DNA of 8,747 nucleotides, from NCBI GenBank assembly GCA_023266455.1, contig JAHFQD010000061.1, positions 1 to 8,747 of the forward strand, given 5' to 3'. Source of the DNA: Candidatus Muproteobacteria bacterium. Its GTDB lineage: Bacteria; Pseudomonadota; Gammaproteobacteria; Acidiferrobacterales; Sulfurifustaceae. Both the position numbers and the translations under genes were made by a program. Of the stretch, positions 1 through 6,666 are shown piece by piece (position 1 is the first letter of the stretch; each line of letters begins with the position of its first letter). Under the pieces are notes generated by a model. The model made no database searches. It was not told the origin of the DNA and saw only the letters and a program-made list of their open reading frames with translations.

Positions 1-1
1 C

Positions 2-97
2 ACGCGGCAAATGCCGTTTTTGTCCTTTTTCTTTCCCGCCGATCGCTATGTGCTCGATTTCGGCGTTGATCTCGCCGCCGATCAACAACACCAAACT
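2..97 (-). pseudogene. Probable 3' remnant of a YihY/BrkB-family membrane protein gene
   Basis: Read leftwards, in the same frame as the glk stop codon just upstream, this stretch encodes SLVLLIGGEINAEIEH followed by a basic tail (GGKEKGQKRH...). The segment resembles the end of the last membrane helix of YihY/BrkB-family proteins, which typically reads like 'LLGAEINAE-E-H' followed by a Lys/Gly/Pro-rich tail. A complete family member is about 300-400 residues, and its N-terminal part would have to lie to the right, where an intact glk sits instead. No start codon with a ribosome-binding site is visible. I therefore read it as a decayed 3' end that continues beyond the left edge. Recognition is from memory of the family motif only, and a chance match over about 30 residues is possible. 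Confidence 0.4.
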
Positions 98-130
98 ACA
101 TACACTTCGTGAGATTCGACACGCGGACGA

Positions 131-1156
131 TCAGGACATATCCACGATCGCCGGTTCCATTTGCATCCGCGCCGCCAGATGCGCTGCGCCAATCAAACCG
201 ACGTCGGCGTTCATCACCACGCGTATGGGAATCGCGCTAGTGTAATCGGACATCTTGCCTTTATTAGTGAACGCCCGGACAAACCGACCATCGCCAAGCC
301 GTGAAATGATTTGCGGCGCAATGCCCCCGGCGATGTAGACACCGCCGACGGCGCCGACCGTTAGCGCGAGGTTGCCGGCTTGCGCGCCGTAAATCGACAC
401 GAACATGTCGAGCGCGGCGTTCGCCAGCGGATCGTTTTTTTCTAAAGCGCCGCGCGCGATTTCCGCTGCCGGATCGGCGCGTTCTATCGCGGCCGCGAGC
501 ATCGGCGATTCGCGGTGATCTCCGCGATGCCGCAAATATTCGTAAATACGAACGAGACCTGGTCCAGACAGAACCATCTCGTAAGACGTTCGATCGTTTT
601 TTTGCATCAGATAGCGCGTCATGTCCAACTGCAACTCGTCGGCAGGACCGAATTCCACGCGGCCACCTTCCGTAGGCACGACGCGATAACTTCCCTCTTG
701 CTGCCACACCATAAACGCTTGTCCTAAACCCGTGCCGGCGCCGATCACCGCGCGTGTTCCGCGCTCGACCGGTTCTCCCCGTTGCAACAATACGAAGTCT
801 TCCGCGGGCAGCGCTTCGATGCCGTAACCGACAGCGACGAAGTCGTTTACCAAATTGATCTGACGAAAACCGAAGTCACGCTGAAGCGTCTCGCTATCCA
901 AACTCCAGGGAAGATTAGTAATTTTGACCTGCTGCACCGATCCCCGCGCACGCACCGGTCCGGCGACCGCAATACATACGGCGTCGAAATCCGCGGCGAT
1001 TTCGTGTCCGACAAAAGCGCGCAAAATTTCGCTGAAGTTTTTAAACCCGGCGCATTCGAAACGCTGGCGGCGAACGATGCGCACCGAATTGCGATCGCAT
1101 TCCGCGACGCAAAGAATGGTCTTGGTACCGCCGAGATCACCTGCCAGAACCCGCAT
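131..1156 (-). CDS. glk: Glucokinase (Glk family)
   Basis: Phosphorylates glucose with ATP to glucose-6-phosphate in the cytoplasm, feeding glycolysis or the Entner-Doudoroff route. The 341 residues are close to the usual Glk length (E. coli 321). The N-terminal phosphate-binding loop is GDLGGTKT (6-13). The catalytic-base motif is NDF with Asp105 (E. coli Asp100). The second ATP loop is GAGTGLG (139-145), followed by TEGG with Glu163, SYEMVLSGPGL with Glu193 (E. coli Glu187), and the adenosine motif GGVYIAGGI (271-279). One oddity is Arg166, where E. coli Glk has the glucose-contacting His160. The ATG at 1156 is preceded by AGGGA at good spacing, which supports this start. The gene stands alone and diverges from tRNA-Leu, so its promoter must lie between 1157 and about 1230. 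The family assignment is firm; glucose as the true substrate is likely but not certain given Arg166. Confidence 0.93.
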   Translation of the reverse strand: MRVLAGDLGGTKTILCVAECDRNSVRIVRRQRFECAGFKNFSEILRAFVGHEIAADFDAVCIAVAGPVRARGSVQQVKITNLPWSLDSETLQRDFGFRQINLVNDFVAVGYGIEALPAEDFVLLQRGEPVERGTRAVIGAGTGLGQAFMVWQQEGSYRVVPTEGGRVEFGPADELQLDMTRYLMQKNDRTSYEMVLSGPGLVRIYEYLRHRGDHRESPMLAAAIERADPAAEIARGALEKNDPLANAALDMFVSIYGAQAGNLALTVGAVGGVYIAGGIAPQIISRLGDGRFVRAFTNKGKMSDYTSAIPIRVVMNADVGLIGAAHLAARMQMEPAIVDMS

Positions 1157-1187
1157 TGTCTTCTTCCCTGTTTGGCGCCGGATTGCG

Positions 1188-1217
1188 TTGTTATCATGCG
1201 ATGCGTGTTGTTATACT
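1188..1217 (+). promoter_or_regulatory. Putative sigma70 promoter of tRNA-Leu
   Basis: TTGTTA (1188-1193) and TATACT (1212-1217) are separated by 18 bp and lie 16 bp upstream of the first tRNA base, which suits a short 5' leader. An alternative -35 is TTGCGT at 1183-1188. The octamer GTTGTTAT occurs at 1187-1194 and again at 1207-1214, so it overlaps both hexamers. The call rests on consensus likeness and position only. Confidence 0.5.
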
Positions 1218-1232
1218 TGCAACCCCAAATTC

Positions 1233-1319
1233 GCCGGGGTGGTGAAACTGGTAGACACGCCAGACTCAAAATCTGGTGGTGGCAACACCATGTCGGTTCG
1301 AGTCCGACCCTCGGCACCA
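1233..1319 (+). tRNA. tRNA-Leu, anticodon CAA (reads UUG)
   Basis: This is an 87-base class II tRNA with an encoded CCA end. The acceptor stem GCCGGGG (1233-1239) pairs with CCTCGGC (1309-1315), with one G-T wobble. The anticodon stem CCAGA (1260-1264) pairs with TCTGG (1272-1276) around the loop CTCAAAA, placing the anticodon CAA at 1267-1269. The long variable arm TGGTG-GCAA-CACCA (1277-1290) is typical of Leu/Ser/Tyr tRNAs. The T arm is GTCGG-TTCGAGT-CCGAC (1292-1308). Discriminator A1316 fits leucine. It is transcribed away from glk and toward the end of the pcnB-pan-pabB operon. Confidence 0.97.
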
Positions 1320-1407
1320 TTTCTCGCTCGTCTCCGAAAATTATTGCGGTCCAGTGATTCCTCGTCACGGCGCGTCGTCGGTCGCGATATTTCTTAAATA
1401 GTATTCG

Positions 1408-1429
1408 CGATTCAAGATTTTCTGAATCG
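1408..1429. repeat. Perfect 7-bp inverted repeat in the gap between tRNA-Leu and the operon end
   Basis: CGATTCA (1408-1414) and TGAATCG (1423-1429) flank the 8-base loop AGATTTTC. Neither strand has a T-run directly after the stem, so it is not a standard intrinsic terminator. It lies in an AT-richer 212-bp gap between two convergent transcription units. It might be part of a weak bidirectional terminator or a protein site, or it may be a chance repeat. Confidence 0.35.
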
Positions 1430-1501
1430 TTCCGACCGACGCGTTGTAAATAAAATCCAACAAATAGATCCGCGTCATCCGAAGCGCGCGAAAAATTAGA
1501 A

Positions 1502-1533
1502 CAAGAAAAGAGCGTTGAGAACGCGAATGCGTT
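1502..1533 (-). terminator. Weak intrinsic terminator candidate at the end of the minus-strand operon
   Basis: On the minus strand, GCGTT (1524-1520), loop CTC and AACGC (1516-1512) form a short hairpin followed at once by TCTTTTCTTGT. The copy AACGC at 1533-1529, which spans the stop codon of the last gene, can instead pair with the same GCGTT through the loop ATTC. The two hairpins are therefore mutually exclusive. Stems of 5 bp are weak, so the terminator role is tentative, but the location directly after the last operon gene is apt. Confidence 0.3.
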
Positions 1534-2038
1534 AAGTCGATTCGGGGATTTTGCGAAAACGCCAATAAAGCGTACCGATCCAGGCGATGATACCAAGAAA
1601 AAAAATCGCGACCATCGGCAAAAAGACTTGCATCGACAACTGCGGCGGTATGCTGCGATGGGCTTCCAACGTCATGTAATGCACGCCGGCGATTTCAAAT
1701 GCCATCAGGCAACCAAGCCGACAACCGTGTGCGAATAAAAAATTCAGCGATGCCTCGCGCCGTTCCGGACTTAACCAATATTCACGATTCGGCACGTTGA
1801 CCCGCAACGGCATCAATTTTGGTAAACCGCCGGCGAGGAACATCGATAAAGTCGGCAAACCGACAAGAAAGCCGAGGATATATTGGCGATACCCCATGTG
1901 CGACATCCATCCATTAGGTTTGTTGCCCGCATCGAAGTGGGTGGCGATGATCGCGGGCAATTGATCGGCTGTCGACCAGATGAACACCGCGGCGAGCAGC
2001 ACGCTGGCGATGAAAACAAAAAGAGAGATCGAACGCAT
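1532..2038 (-). CDS. DUF1648-domain integral membrane protein
   Basis: A predicted inner-membrane protein of 168 residues and unknown function. After a first hydrophobic segment (about 5-21) comes LPAIIATHFDAGNKPNGW (27-44). This matches the DUF1648 pattern, in which a proline-rich turn and HF-x-x-G follow TM1. Further hydrophobic segments lie near 52-69, 100-118 and 138-157, and NVPNREYWL (81-89) is also typical of the family. The chosen start is ATG at 2038, just before the first helix. A TTG at 2101 would add 21 mostly charged residues and run into the end of pabB, so it is less likely. I see no strong Shine-Dalgarno sequence. It follows pabB by 43 bp and probably shares its transcript. 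Some DUF1648 proteins, such as B. subtilis SdpI, act in immunity or signalling, but nothing here shows such a role. Confidence 0.75.
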   Translation of the reverse strand: MRSISLFVFIASVLLAAVFIWSTADQLPAIIATHFDAGNKPNGWMSHMGYRQYILGFLVGLPTLSMFLAGGLPKLMPLRVNVPNREYWLSPERREASLNFLFAHGCRLGCLMAFEIAGVHYMTLEAHRSIPPQLSMQVFLPMVAIFFLGIIAWIGTLYWRFRKIPEST

Positions 2039-2081
2039 ACGATTAATGCTAGTGGTAAAACGCGCCGACTCAAGAAACCGT

Positions 2082-3455
2082 TTAAATCGCGTCAATTCCA
2101 AGCAACTTCAACATGGCGCTCGCCTTGGTCGCGGCTTCTTGGTACTCCGCTTCCGCCACCGAATCCGCGACGATACCGCCGCCGGCCCAGAATCGAACGT
2201 GGCCGTTCGCATGCAGCATGGTTCGAATAGCGATGTTCATGTCCATCGAACCGTCAAAGCCGACGTAACCGATCGCGCCGCAATAGACACCACGACGTTC
2301 GCGTTCCAGTTCTTCGATAATTTGCATCGCGCGAATCTTCGGCGCGCCGGTGATTGAACCGCCAGGAAAACAGGCGCGCATAACGTCGAGCGCGTGGCGT
2401 TGCGGTGGAATTCGGCCGGTGATCGTGCTCACAAGATGATGCACGTTGGAAAAACTTTCCAGCGCGCACAACGCCTGCACGTTGACGCTGCCGGGCGCGC
2501 AAACTTTTCCGAGATCGTTACGCAGTAGATCGACGATCATGACGTTCTCCGCACGATCCTTCGCGCTAGTCAGCAGTTCCTGCGCCAAACGGCGATCCAT
2601 GTCGGCGTTCGCTGCGCGCGGGCGCGTGCCCTTGATCGGGCGCGTCTCGACGCCGTCGCCGCGAACTTGCAGAAATCGCTCCGGCGACACGCTCAAGATT
2701 TGCACTTCTGGCGTATTGAGATATGCGCCGCACGGTGCCGGCGAGATCGAACGCAAGCAGCGATAACCCACCCACGGATCGCCCGCGACCGGCAGCGCGA
2801 AACGACGCGCGAGATTGACCTGATAACAGTCGCCGGCGCGAATGTAATCGATGACGCGTTCGAAGGCCGCGAAGTAATCCGCTCGATCTAAGTTCGTCTG
2901 CACACGATCGAGCGCGCGCAATTCGGGGCGCGCTCGCGGCGACGTGGACAAGATCGGCATCGTACCGTCGGGTCCGATATAGAAACTTCGATGGGCCGCA
3001 TGGTCGACGACGATAGCGCGATCGTAAATTCCAACCGCCATGTCCGGCAGTTGCTCGACGTCGATCGCGGTCGACGGCAATGTTTCGAAGCGTCTTCCGA
3101 GATCGTAAGAAAAATAACCGACCGCGCCACCGGCGAACGGCAAACCAACGTCGCTCGGCGTCGTCGCCGGGAAACGTTCAAGCTCAGACTGCAGAAGTTT
3201 TAAGGGATCGTCCGTGGAATAAGCACGATCGGCACTGCGCTTAATTTCCGTTTGCAGACCGCGTGTGACCAGGGTCGCGACCGGATCGAAAACCAGGATG
3301 TCGTAGCGCTCGCGTGTATCGAGTGGACGACCGCTGTCGAGGAACATGGACCACGGTCGATCGGCTAACGCCTCGAACAGATCGGCACTATCGGAACCGT
3401 AAGGGATTTCAACTGGCGCAGAAACCGAGAGACAGGCGGTGTCTCGCGCGCTCAA
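2082..3455 (-). CDS. pabB: Aminodeoxychorismate synthase component I
   Basis: Converts chorismate, with ammonia delivered by the PabA glutaminase, to 4-amino-4-deoxychorismate in p-aminobenzoate and folate synthesis. It has 457 residues (E. coli PabB 453). The N-terminal region contains [12 protein letters not shown] (31-42), matching the E. coli stretch LPWAMLLHSG. The chorismate-binding domain fills roughly 185-455, with YQVNLARRF (211-219), SPERFL (257-262), PIKGTRPR (273-280), [10 protein letters not shown] and [11 protein letters not shown] (363-373). Lys275 in PIKGT is diagnostic: PabB uses it as a nucleophile (E. coli Lys274), whereas anthranilate synthase TrpE has Ala there. The start is TTG at 3455, with AGGTGG just upstream inside panD. 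The next in-frame ATG is too late, and the TTG overlaps the panD stop by 4 bp, suggesting translational coupling. No pabA or pabC is in the window, and there is no fused lyase domain. Confidence 0.93.
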   Translation of the reverse strand: MSARDTACLSVSAPVEIPYGSDSADLFEALADRPWSMFLDSGRPLDTRERYDILVFDPVATLVTRGLQTEIKRSADRAYSTDDPLKLLQSELERFPATTPSDVGLPFAGGAVGYFSYDLGRRFETLPSTAIDVEQLPDMAVGIYDRAIVVDHAAHRSFYIGPDGTMPILSTSPRARPELRALDRVQTNLDRADYFAAFERVIDYIRAGDCYQVNLARRFALPVAGDPWVGYRCLRSISPAPCGAYLNTPEVQILSVSPERFLQVRGDGVETRPIKGTRPRAANADMDRRLAQELLTSAKDRAENVMIVDLLRNDLGKVCAPGSVNVQALCALESFSNVHHLVSTITGRIPPQRHALDVMRACFPGGSITGAPKIRAMQIIEELERERRGVYCGAIGYVGFDGSMDMNIAIRTMLHANGHVRFWAGGGIVADSVAEAEYQEAATKASAMLKLLGIDAI

Positions 3456-3832
3456 GCCACCTGCACCGGAATCGCGTTCCGGGTATGGGTTACCCGGTTG
3501 TTGCCGTCGACGTACACGAGTCGCGGTTTGTGCGTCGCCAATTCTTTTTCTTCGAATTCGGCGTAGGCCGCGATGATCACCAGATCGCCGGGCTTCGCTT
3601 TATGCGCCGCGGCGCCGTTGATGGAGATAATGCCCGATCCCTCTTCCGCACGGATCGTGTAGGTCGCGAACCGTTTGCCGTTGCTGATGTTATAAATCTC
3701 AACGCGCTCGTATTCGCGGATCTCGGCGATATCGAGCAAACGACCGTCGATAGCAACCGAGCCCTCGTAGTCGAGCTCGGCGTGGGTGACGGTAACGCGA
3801 TGCAGTTTGGCGTGAAGTAGTGTACGGCGCAT
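3452..3832 (-). CDS. panD: Aspartate 1-decarboxylase proenzyme
   Basis: Decarboxylates L-aspartate to beta-alanine for pantothenate synthesis, using a pyruvoyl group formed by self-cleavage. From ATG at 3832 the product is 126 residues, the same as E. coli PanD. A TTG at 3883 would add 17 residues with no counterpart in the family. The self-cleavage site Gly24-Ser25 lies in YEGS (22-25). Lys9, Arg54, Thr57, Tyr58 (KRFATY) and Asn72 (INGAAAH) are in their known active-site and processing positions, and the C-terminus ends AIPVQVA as in E. coli. The enterobacterial Cys26 is Val here. It lies 63 bp downstream of panC, the largest gap within the pan genes, and its stop overlaps the pabB start. 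No PanZ/PanM maturation factor gene is visible nearby. Confidence 0.96.
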   Translation of the reverse strand: MRRTLLHAKLHRVTVTHAELDYEGSVAIDGRLLDIAEIREYERVEIYNISNGKRFATYTIRAEEGSGIISINGAAAHKAKPGDLVIIAAYAEFEEKELATHKPRLVYVDGNNRVTHTRNAIPVQVA

Positions 3833-3895
3833 AAAAACCCCAATTAGTTCGCCGATTATCCACCCTTCGCCGGGTCGATTCAAACGCCCTGGAAT

Positions 3896-4747
3896 TTAGG
3901 GAATTTCCACTTCGACGTTGTCGATCAAGCGCGTGCGCCCGAGCCAAGCCGCGGCCAGGACCGCCAGGCGGCGATCCTCCGCGCTCGGTTTGCCAAGATC
4001 CTGTTGGCGCACAATGCTGACGTAGTCCGGTCGAAATCCGGCTTTTCTGAGTTGTTCGGCGGCGGAGGCTTCGATCGCCGGGAAGACGGCGCCACCACGC
4101 ATCAACTTACCTTGCGCTTCGCGCAGCACCGCGTGCAAAGCCGGCGCGAGTTCGCGTTCGTCGGGACGCAAATAGCGATTGCGCGAACTCAGCGCGAGTC
4201 CGTCGCGTTCGCGGAGGGTGTCGACGCCGACGATATCGATCGGCATGCCGAGATCCGACACCATGAGGCGAATCAACAACAGTTGCTGGTAATCTTTTTT
4301 TCCGAAAACCGCAACATCCGGGTGCGTCAAGTTGAATAGATGATTCACCACCGTCGTTACGCCACGAAAATGCCCCGGTCGAAACGCACCGCATAAGATA
4401 TTGCTCAACTCGGGAACTTCCACTACGGTCTGCGCGTGCATACCGCGCGGATACATCTCTTCGGTCGTCGGCATGAACAACAAATCGGCGCCCGCCTCGG
4501 TCAGCGCCTGTCGATCTTCCTCGGGCGTACGCGGATACGACGCGAAGTCTTCTTGCGGACCGAATTGCAGCGGATTGACGTAAATGCTGGCGACGGTGAA
4601 ATCCGCGCGTTCGCGCACGACGTCGATCAGCTTCAAGTGACCAGCATGCAAATTACCCATTGTGGGGACGAAACCGACGCGCTTGCTCGCACGGCGCACG
4701 TTTTGTATTTCGCGCCGTAAGTCGGAAACGGTGGAGACGACGATCAT
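3896..4747 (-). CDS. panC: Pantothenate synthetase (pantoate--beta-alanine ligase)
   Basis: Joins pantoate and beta-alanine using ATP, through a pantoyl-adenylate intermediate, to give pantothenate in the cytoplasm. The 283 residues match the E. coli length. The Rossmann-type nucleotidyltransferase domain begins GFVPTMGNLHAGHLKL (25-40), which contains the HxGH-type ATP motif with His34 and His37. YVNPLQFGPQED (56-67), FRPGHFRGVTTVV (122-134), GKKDYQQ (149-155) and the KMSKS-equivalent LALSSRNRYL (184-193) follow in canonical order. The C-terminal part (about 195-283) is the dimer/lid domain, with DYVSIV near the end. ATG at 4747 begins directly at the conserved N-terminus, 6 bp after the stop of the upstream membrane-protein gene. 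No clear Shine-Dalgarno sequence is seen, so coupling to the upstream gene is likely. Confidence 0.97.
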   Translation of the reverse strand: MIVVSTVSDLRREIQNVRRASKRVGFVPTMGNLHAGHLKLIDVVRERADFTVASIYVNPLQFGPQEDFASYPRTPEEDRQALTEAGADLLFMPTTEEMYPRGMHAQTVVEVPELSNILCGAFRPGHFRGVTTVVNHLFNLTHPDVAVFGKKDYQQLLLIRLMVSDLGMPIDIVGVDTLRERDGLALSSRNRYLRPDERELAPALHAVLREAQGKLMRGGAVFPAIEASAAEQLRKAGFRPDYVSIVRQQDLGKPSAEDRRLAVLAAAWLGRTRLIDNVEVEIP

Positions 4748-4753
4748 GCGGCG

Positions 4754-5206
4754 CTAGGCGCCAATGCCGCGCGCCATGAACACCGCGAGCAAAGGTAACA
4801 ACAGGAGCAATATCAACTGGGCGTGAAGGAATTTTCGCACTAAGGCGACGTCGGCGTCCGGCACGATATAGGACGAGTCTTTATGAATCGCCTTCTTCCA
4901 ACGCAGGAAACGCATCGTCGGCACCGCGGACAACGCGCCGATTAAAACGAACACGCCGATCTTGGCGAAGAACACCGGATTATGCAGATAGAACGCCGAG
5001 CCTTTGACGCCGAGCGTCAAACGTAGAACGCCAGTCAGCAATGCCGCCATGGCGGCCAGAAAATAGATGACATCGATGCGGCTGAGCCGCAGCGCCGTCG
5101 CGGTGGTCACGGGCGCGCGACACAACGCCATGCTGACGGTTAAAAAAGCAACGGTGAAAAAGATGGCGGCAAAATGAAAAAAAGCGAGCAATGCGTCGAG
5201 CACCAT
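4754..5206 (-). CDS. DUF2214-like four-helix membrane protein inside the pan cluster
   Basis: A 150-residue predicted inner-membrane protein with four hydrophobic segments (about 5-27, 46-66, 78-97 and 128-146). FYLHNPVFFAKIGVFVLIGALS (72-93) and the following RFLRWKK match my recollection of DUF2214-family proteins, which have no established function. Histidines at 11, 75 and 128 lie in or next to membrane segments, and two such residues could bind a metal or haem, but this is speculation. ATG at 5206 has GGAGACGGAG just upstream, the clearest ribosome-binding site in the operon. The gene begins 11 bp after panB and ends 6 bp before panC, so it must be co-translated with them. A link to pantoate or pantothenate movement, or to CoA metabolism, would be inference from position only. 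Confidence 0.8.
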   Translation of the reverse strand: MVLDALLAFFHFAAIFFTVAFLTVSMALCRAPVTTATALRLSRIDVIYFLAAMAALLTGVLRLTLGVKGSAFYLHNPVFFAKIGVFVLIGALSAVPTMRFLRWKKAIHKDSSYIVPDADVALVRKFLHAQLILLLLLPLLAVFMARGIGA

Positions 5207-5217
5207 GACTCCGTCTC

Positions 5218-6012
5218 CTAAAAACTATGTTCGGTTCCTGGGAAACTGCGCGTCTTCACCGCTTTGACGTACGCGCGCACCGCGTCCTCGATCGAGTCGG
5301 CGCCTTTCATGAAATTTTTAGAAAACTTCGGACTCGGCCGCGGATAGATTCCCAGCATGTCTTGCAACACCAACACCTGCCCGTCGGTATCGCGTCCGGC
5401 GCCGATGCCGATGGTGGGAATGGTTAGGGCCTGCGTAATCTGCCGCGCCAATACCGCCGGCACCGCTTCGAGCACGAGTATCGATGCGCCGGCTTGTTCT
5501 AACAGTTTGGCGTCGTGGATAAGTCGCTCGCCCGCGTCGCGCGTTTTCCCTTGCACACGGTAACCGCCGAGCTGATGCACCGATTGCGGGGTCAGGCCGA
5601 TATGGCCGCACACGGGAATGCCGCGTTCGACCAGGAAACGAACCGTATCCGCCATCGGTTCGCCGCCTTCGAGTTTGATGACTTGTCCGCCGACTTGCAT
5701 CAAGCGACCGGCGTTGAGGATCGCCTGTTCGCGATTTTGCTGATAACTCAGAAACGGCATGTCGGCGACCACGATCGCCCGCTTCACACCGCGCGCGACG
5801 CAGCGCACGTGATACGCCATTTCGTCCATCGTCACCGGCAAGGTCGAGTCGTTGCCTTGCATCGTCATGCCGAGCGAATCGCCGATCATGACGAGATCGA
5901 CGCCGGCGTTATCCGCCAGCGACGCGAAGCTGAAATCGTACGCCGTTAAACAGACGATCTTCTCGCCTTCGCGCTTCATGTCTTTCAAGGTTGTGATCGT
6001 CACGGATTTCAT
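5218..6012 (-). CDS. panB: 3-methyl-2-oxobutanoate hydroxymethyltransferase
   Basis: Transfers the one-carbon unit of 5,10-methylenetetrahydrofolate to 2-ketoisovalerate to give ketopantoate, the first step of the pantoate branch. The product has 264 residues, as in E. coli, and is a TIM-barrel enzyme. Conserved blocks in order: TAYDFSFA (23-30), GDSLGMTMQGNDSTLPVTM (44-62) with metal ligand Asp45, ADMPFLSY (83-90) with Asp84, KLEGG (113-117) with Glu115, PVCGHIGLTPQS (133-144), and LEAVP with the catalytic Glu182 (E. coli Glu181). Next come IGIGAGRDTDGQVLVLQDMLG and PKFSKNF near the C-terminus. ATG at 6012 overlaps the stop of the upstream kinase gene (ATGA), with GGTGG 4 bp before it. No panE (ketopantoate reductase) is in the window, so the next step must be encoded elsewhere or done by IlvC. 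Confidence 0.97.
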   Translation of the reverse strand: MKSVTITTLKDMKREGEKIVCLTAYDFSFASLADNAGVDLVMIGDSLGMTMQGNDSTLPVTMDEMAYHVRCVARGVKRAIVVADMPFLSYQQNREQAILNAGRLMQVGGQVIKLEGGEPMADTVRFLVERGIPVCGHIGLTPQSVHQLGGYRVQGKTRDAGERLIHDAKLLEQAGASILVLEAVPAVLARQITQALTIPTIGIGAGRDTDGQVLVLQDMLGIYPRPSPKFSKNFMKGADSIEDAVRAYVKAVKTRSFPGTEHSF

Positions 6013-6656
6013 GCGGCCACCGGTGGATTGAAGAAATGCCGGCCGTTACGGGTGCGGCGAATGAAGTCGAGCAACATGCGGAAGTCCTCGTCGGAATCGA
6101 CGAAGTTCGCCTCGGTGGCGTTGACGATGACCAACGGCGACGACGCGTAATGATAAAAATATTGTGTGTACGCATCGGCGATCGTCTGCAGATATTCACG
6201 ATCGATCATGCGCTCGTACGACGTACTGCGCCGTCGCACGCGTTCCATCAAAACATCCACCGGCGCTTGCAGATAAATCACCATGTCCGGCTGCGGCAGA
6301 TCGAGTTTCATCTGCCCGTAGACTTGCTCGTACAAATGCCATTCGTCGTCGGCGAGATTCGTGCGCGCGAACAGCATGTCTTTGTCGAGCAAGAAATCGG
6401 CGACGAAACCGGTGCTGAACATGTCGCGCTGCTTAAGTTCCTGGATTTGGCGTACGCGCTGAAACAAGAAGTACAACTGCGTCGGCAACGCATAATGTTC
6501 CCGCGACTGATAAAAACGTTCGAGAAAGGGATTTTCTTCCGGCCGCTCCAACAGCGGTTTAGCGCCAAAGGCCTGCGCGAGGCGTTTTACCAGACTGGTC
6601 TTCCCCGCACCGATCGGCCCTTCGACGACGAGATAGCTCGGATGTCCCATGCTCAT
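6009..6656 (-). CDS. Deoxynucleoside kinase family protein
   Basis: A predicted cytoplasmic kinase of the dGK/dCK/TK2-like deoxynucleoside kinase family, which phosphorylates deoxynucleosides (often deoxyguanosine or deoxyadenosine in bacteria) in salvage. It has 215 residues, a normal bacterial length. The P-loop is GPIGAGKTS (13-21). The nucleoside-binding region contains LLERPEENPFL (36-46) with candidate catalytic acids Glu38 and Glu41, then Gln60 and Gln66 in PTQLYFLFQRVRQ, and ADFLLDKDMLFA (86-97). The LID is the arginine-rich RRRSTSYER (141-149), followed by YLQTIADAYTQYF. Start ATG at 6656 is used; ATG at 6650 is equally possible. It sits 10 bp after folK and overlaps panB by 4 bp, a neighbourhood I recall from other gammaproteobacteria. 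Base specificity cannot be read from the sequence. Confidence 0.9.
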   Translation of the reverse strand: MSMGHPSYLVVEGPIGAGKTSLVKRLAQAFGAKPLLERPEENPFLERFYQSREHYALPTQLYFLFQRVRQIQELKQRDMFSTGFVADFLLDKDMLFARTNLADDEWHLYEQVYGQMKLDLPQPDMVIYLQAPVDVLMERVRRRSTSYERMIDREYLQTIADAYTQYFYHYASSPLVIVNATEANFVDSDEDFRMLLDFIRRTRNGRHFFNPPVAA

Positions 6657-6666
6657 GACGCTGAGT

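Noticed and set aside
2..112. Plus-strand frame at the left edge (MPFLSFFFPADRYV...) ending at TGA 110-112
   Set aside because: The opposite strand in this stretch gives the better, family-like peptide, and this frame has no recognisable motif. It might still be the end of an unseen gene, but nothing supports it.
1233..1319. tRNA-Leu as an integration site for a mobile element
   Set aside because: No second copy of the tRNA 3' end, integrase or foreign genes were seen in the window.
1365..1478. A 37-codon minus-strand frame starting at ATG 1478 in the gap after the operon
   Set aside because: The peptide (MTRIYLLDFIYNASVG...) is not recognisable, there is no ribosome-binding site, and it starts in AT-richer non-coding sequence. 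A tiny unknown gene cannot be excluded.
782..1596. Long open frames on both strands running through the 5' part of glk and tRNA-Leu
   Set aside because: They cross the tRNA gene and glk coding sequence in other frames and show no domain features, so they are shadows.
3833..3883. A TTG at 3883 extending PanD by 17 residues
   Set aside because: The ATG at 3832 gives exactly the family length and puts the Gly24-Ser25 cleavage site at its known position.
6017..6026. Palindrome CCACCGGTGG before panB as an operator
   Set aside because: It lies inside the kinase coding sequence in a tightly packed operon, and its GGTGG half is explained as the panB ribosome-binding site.
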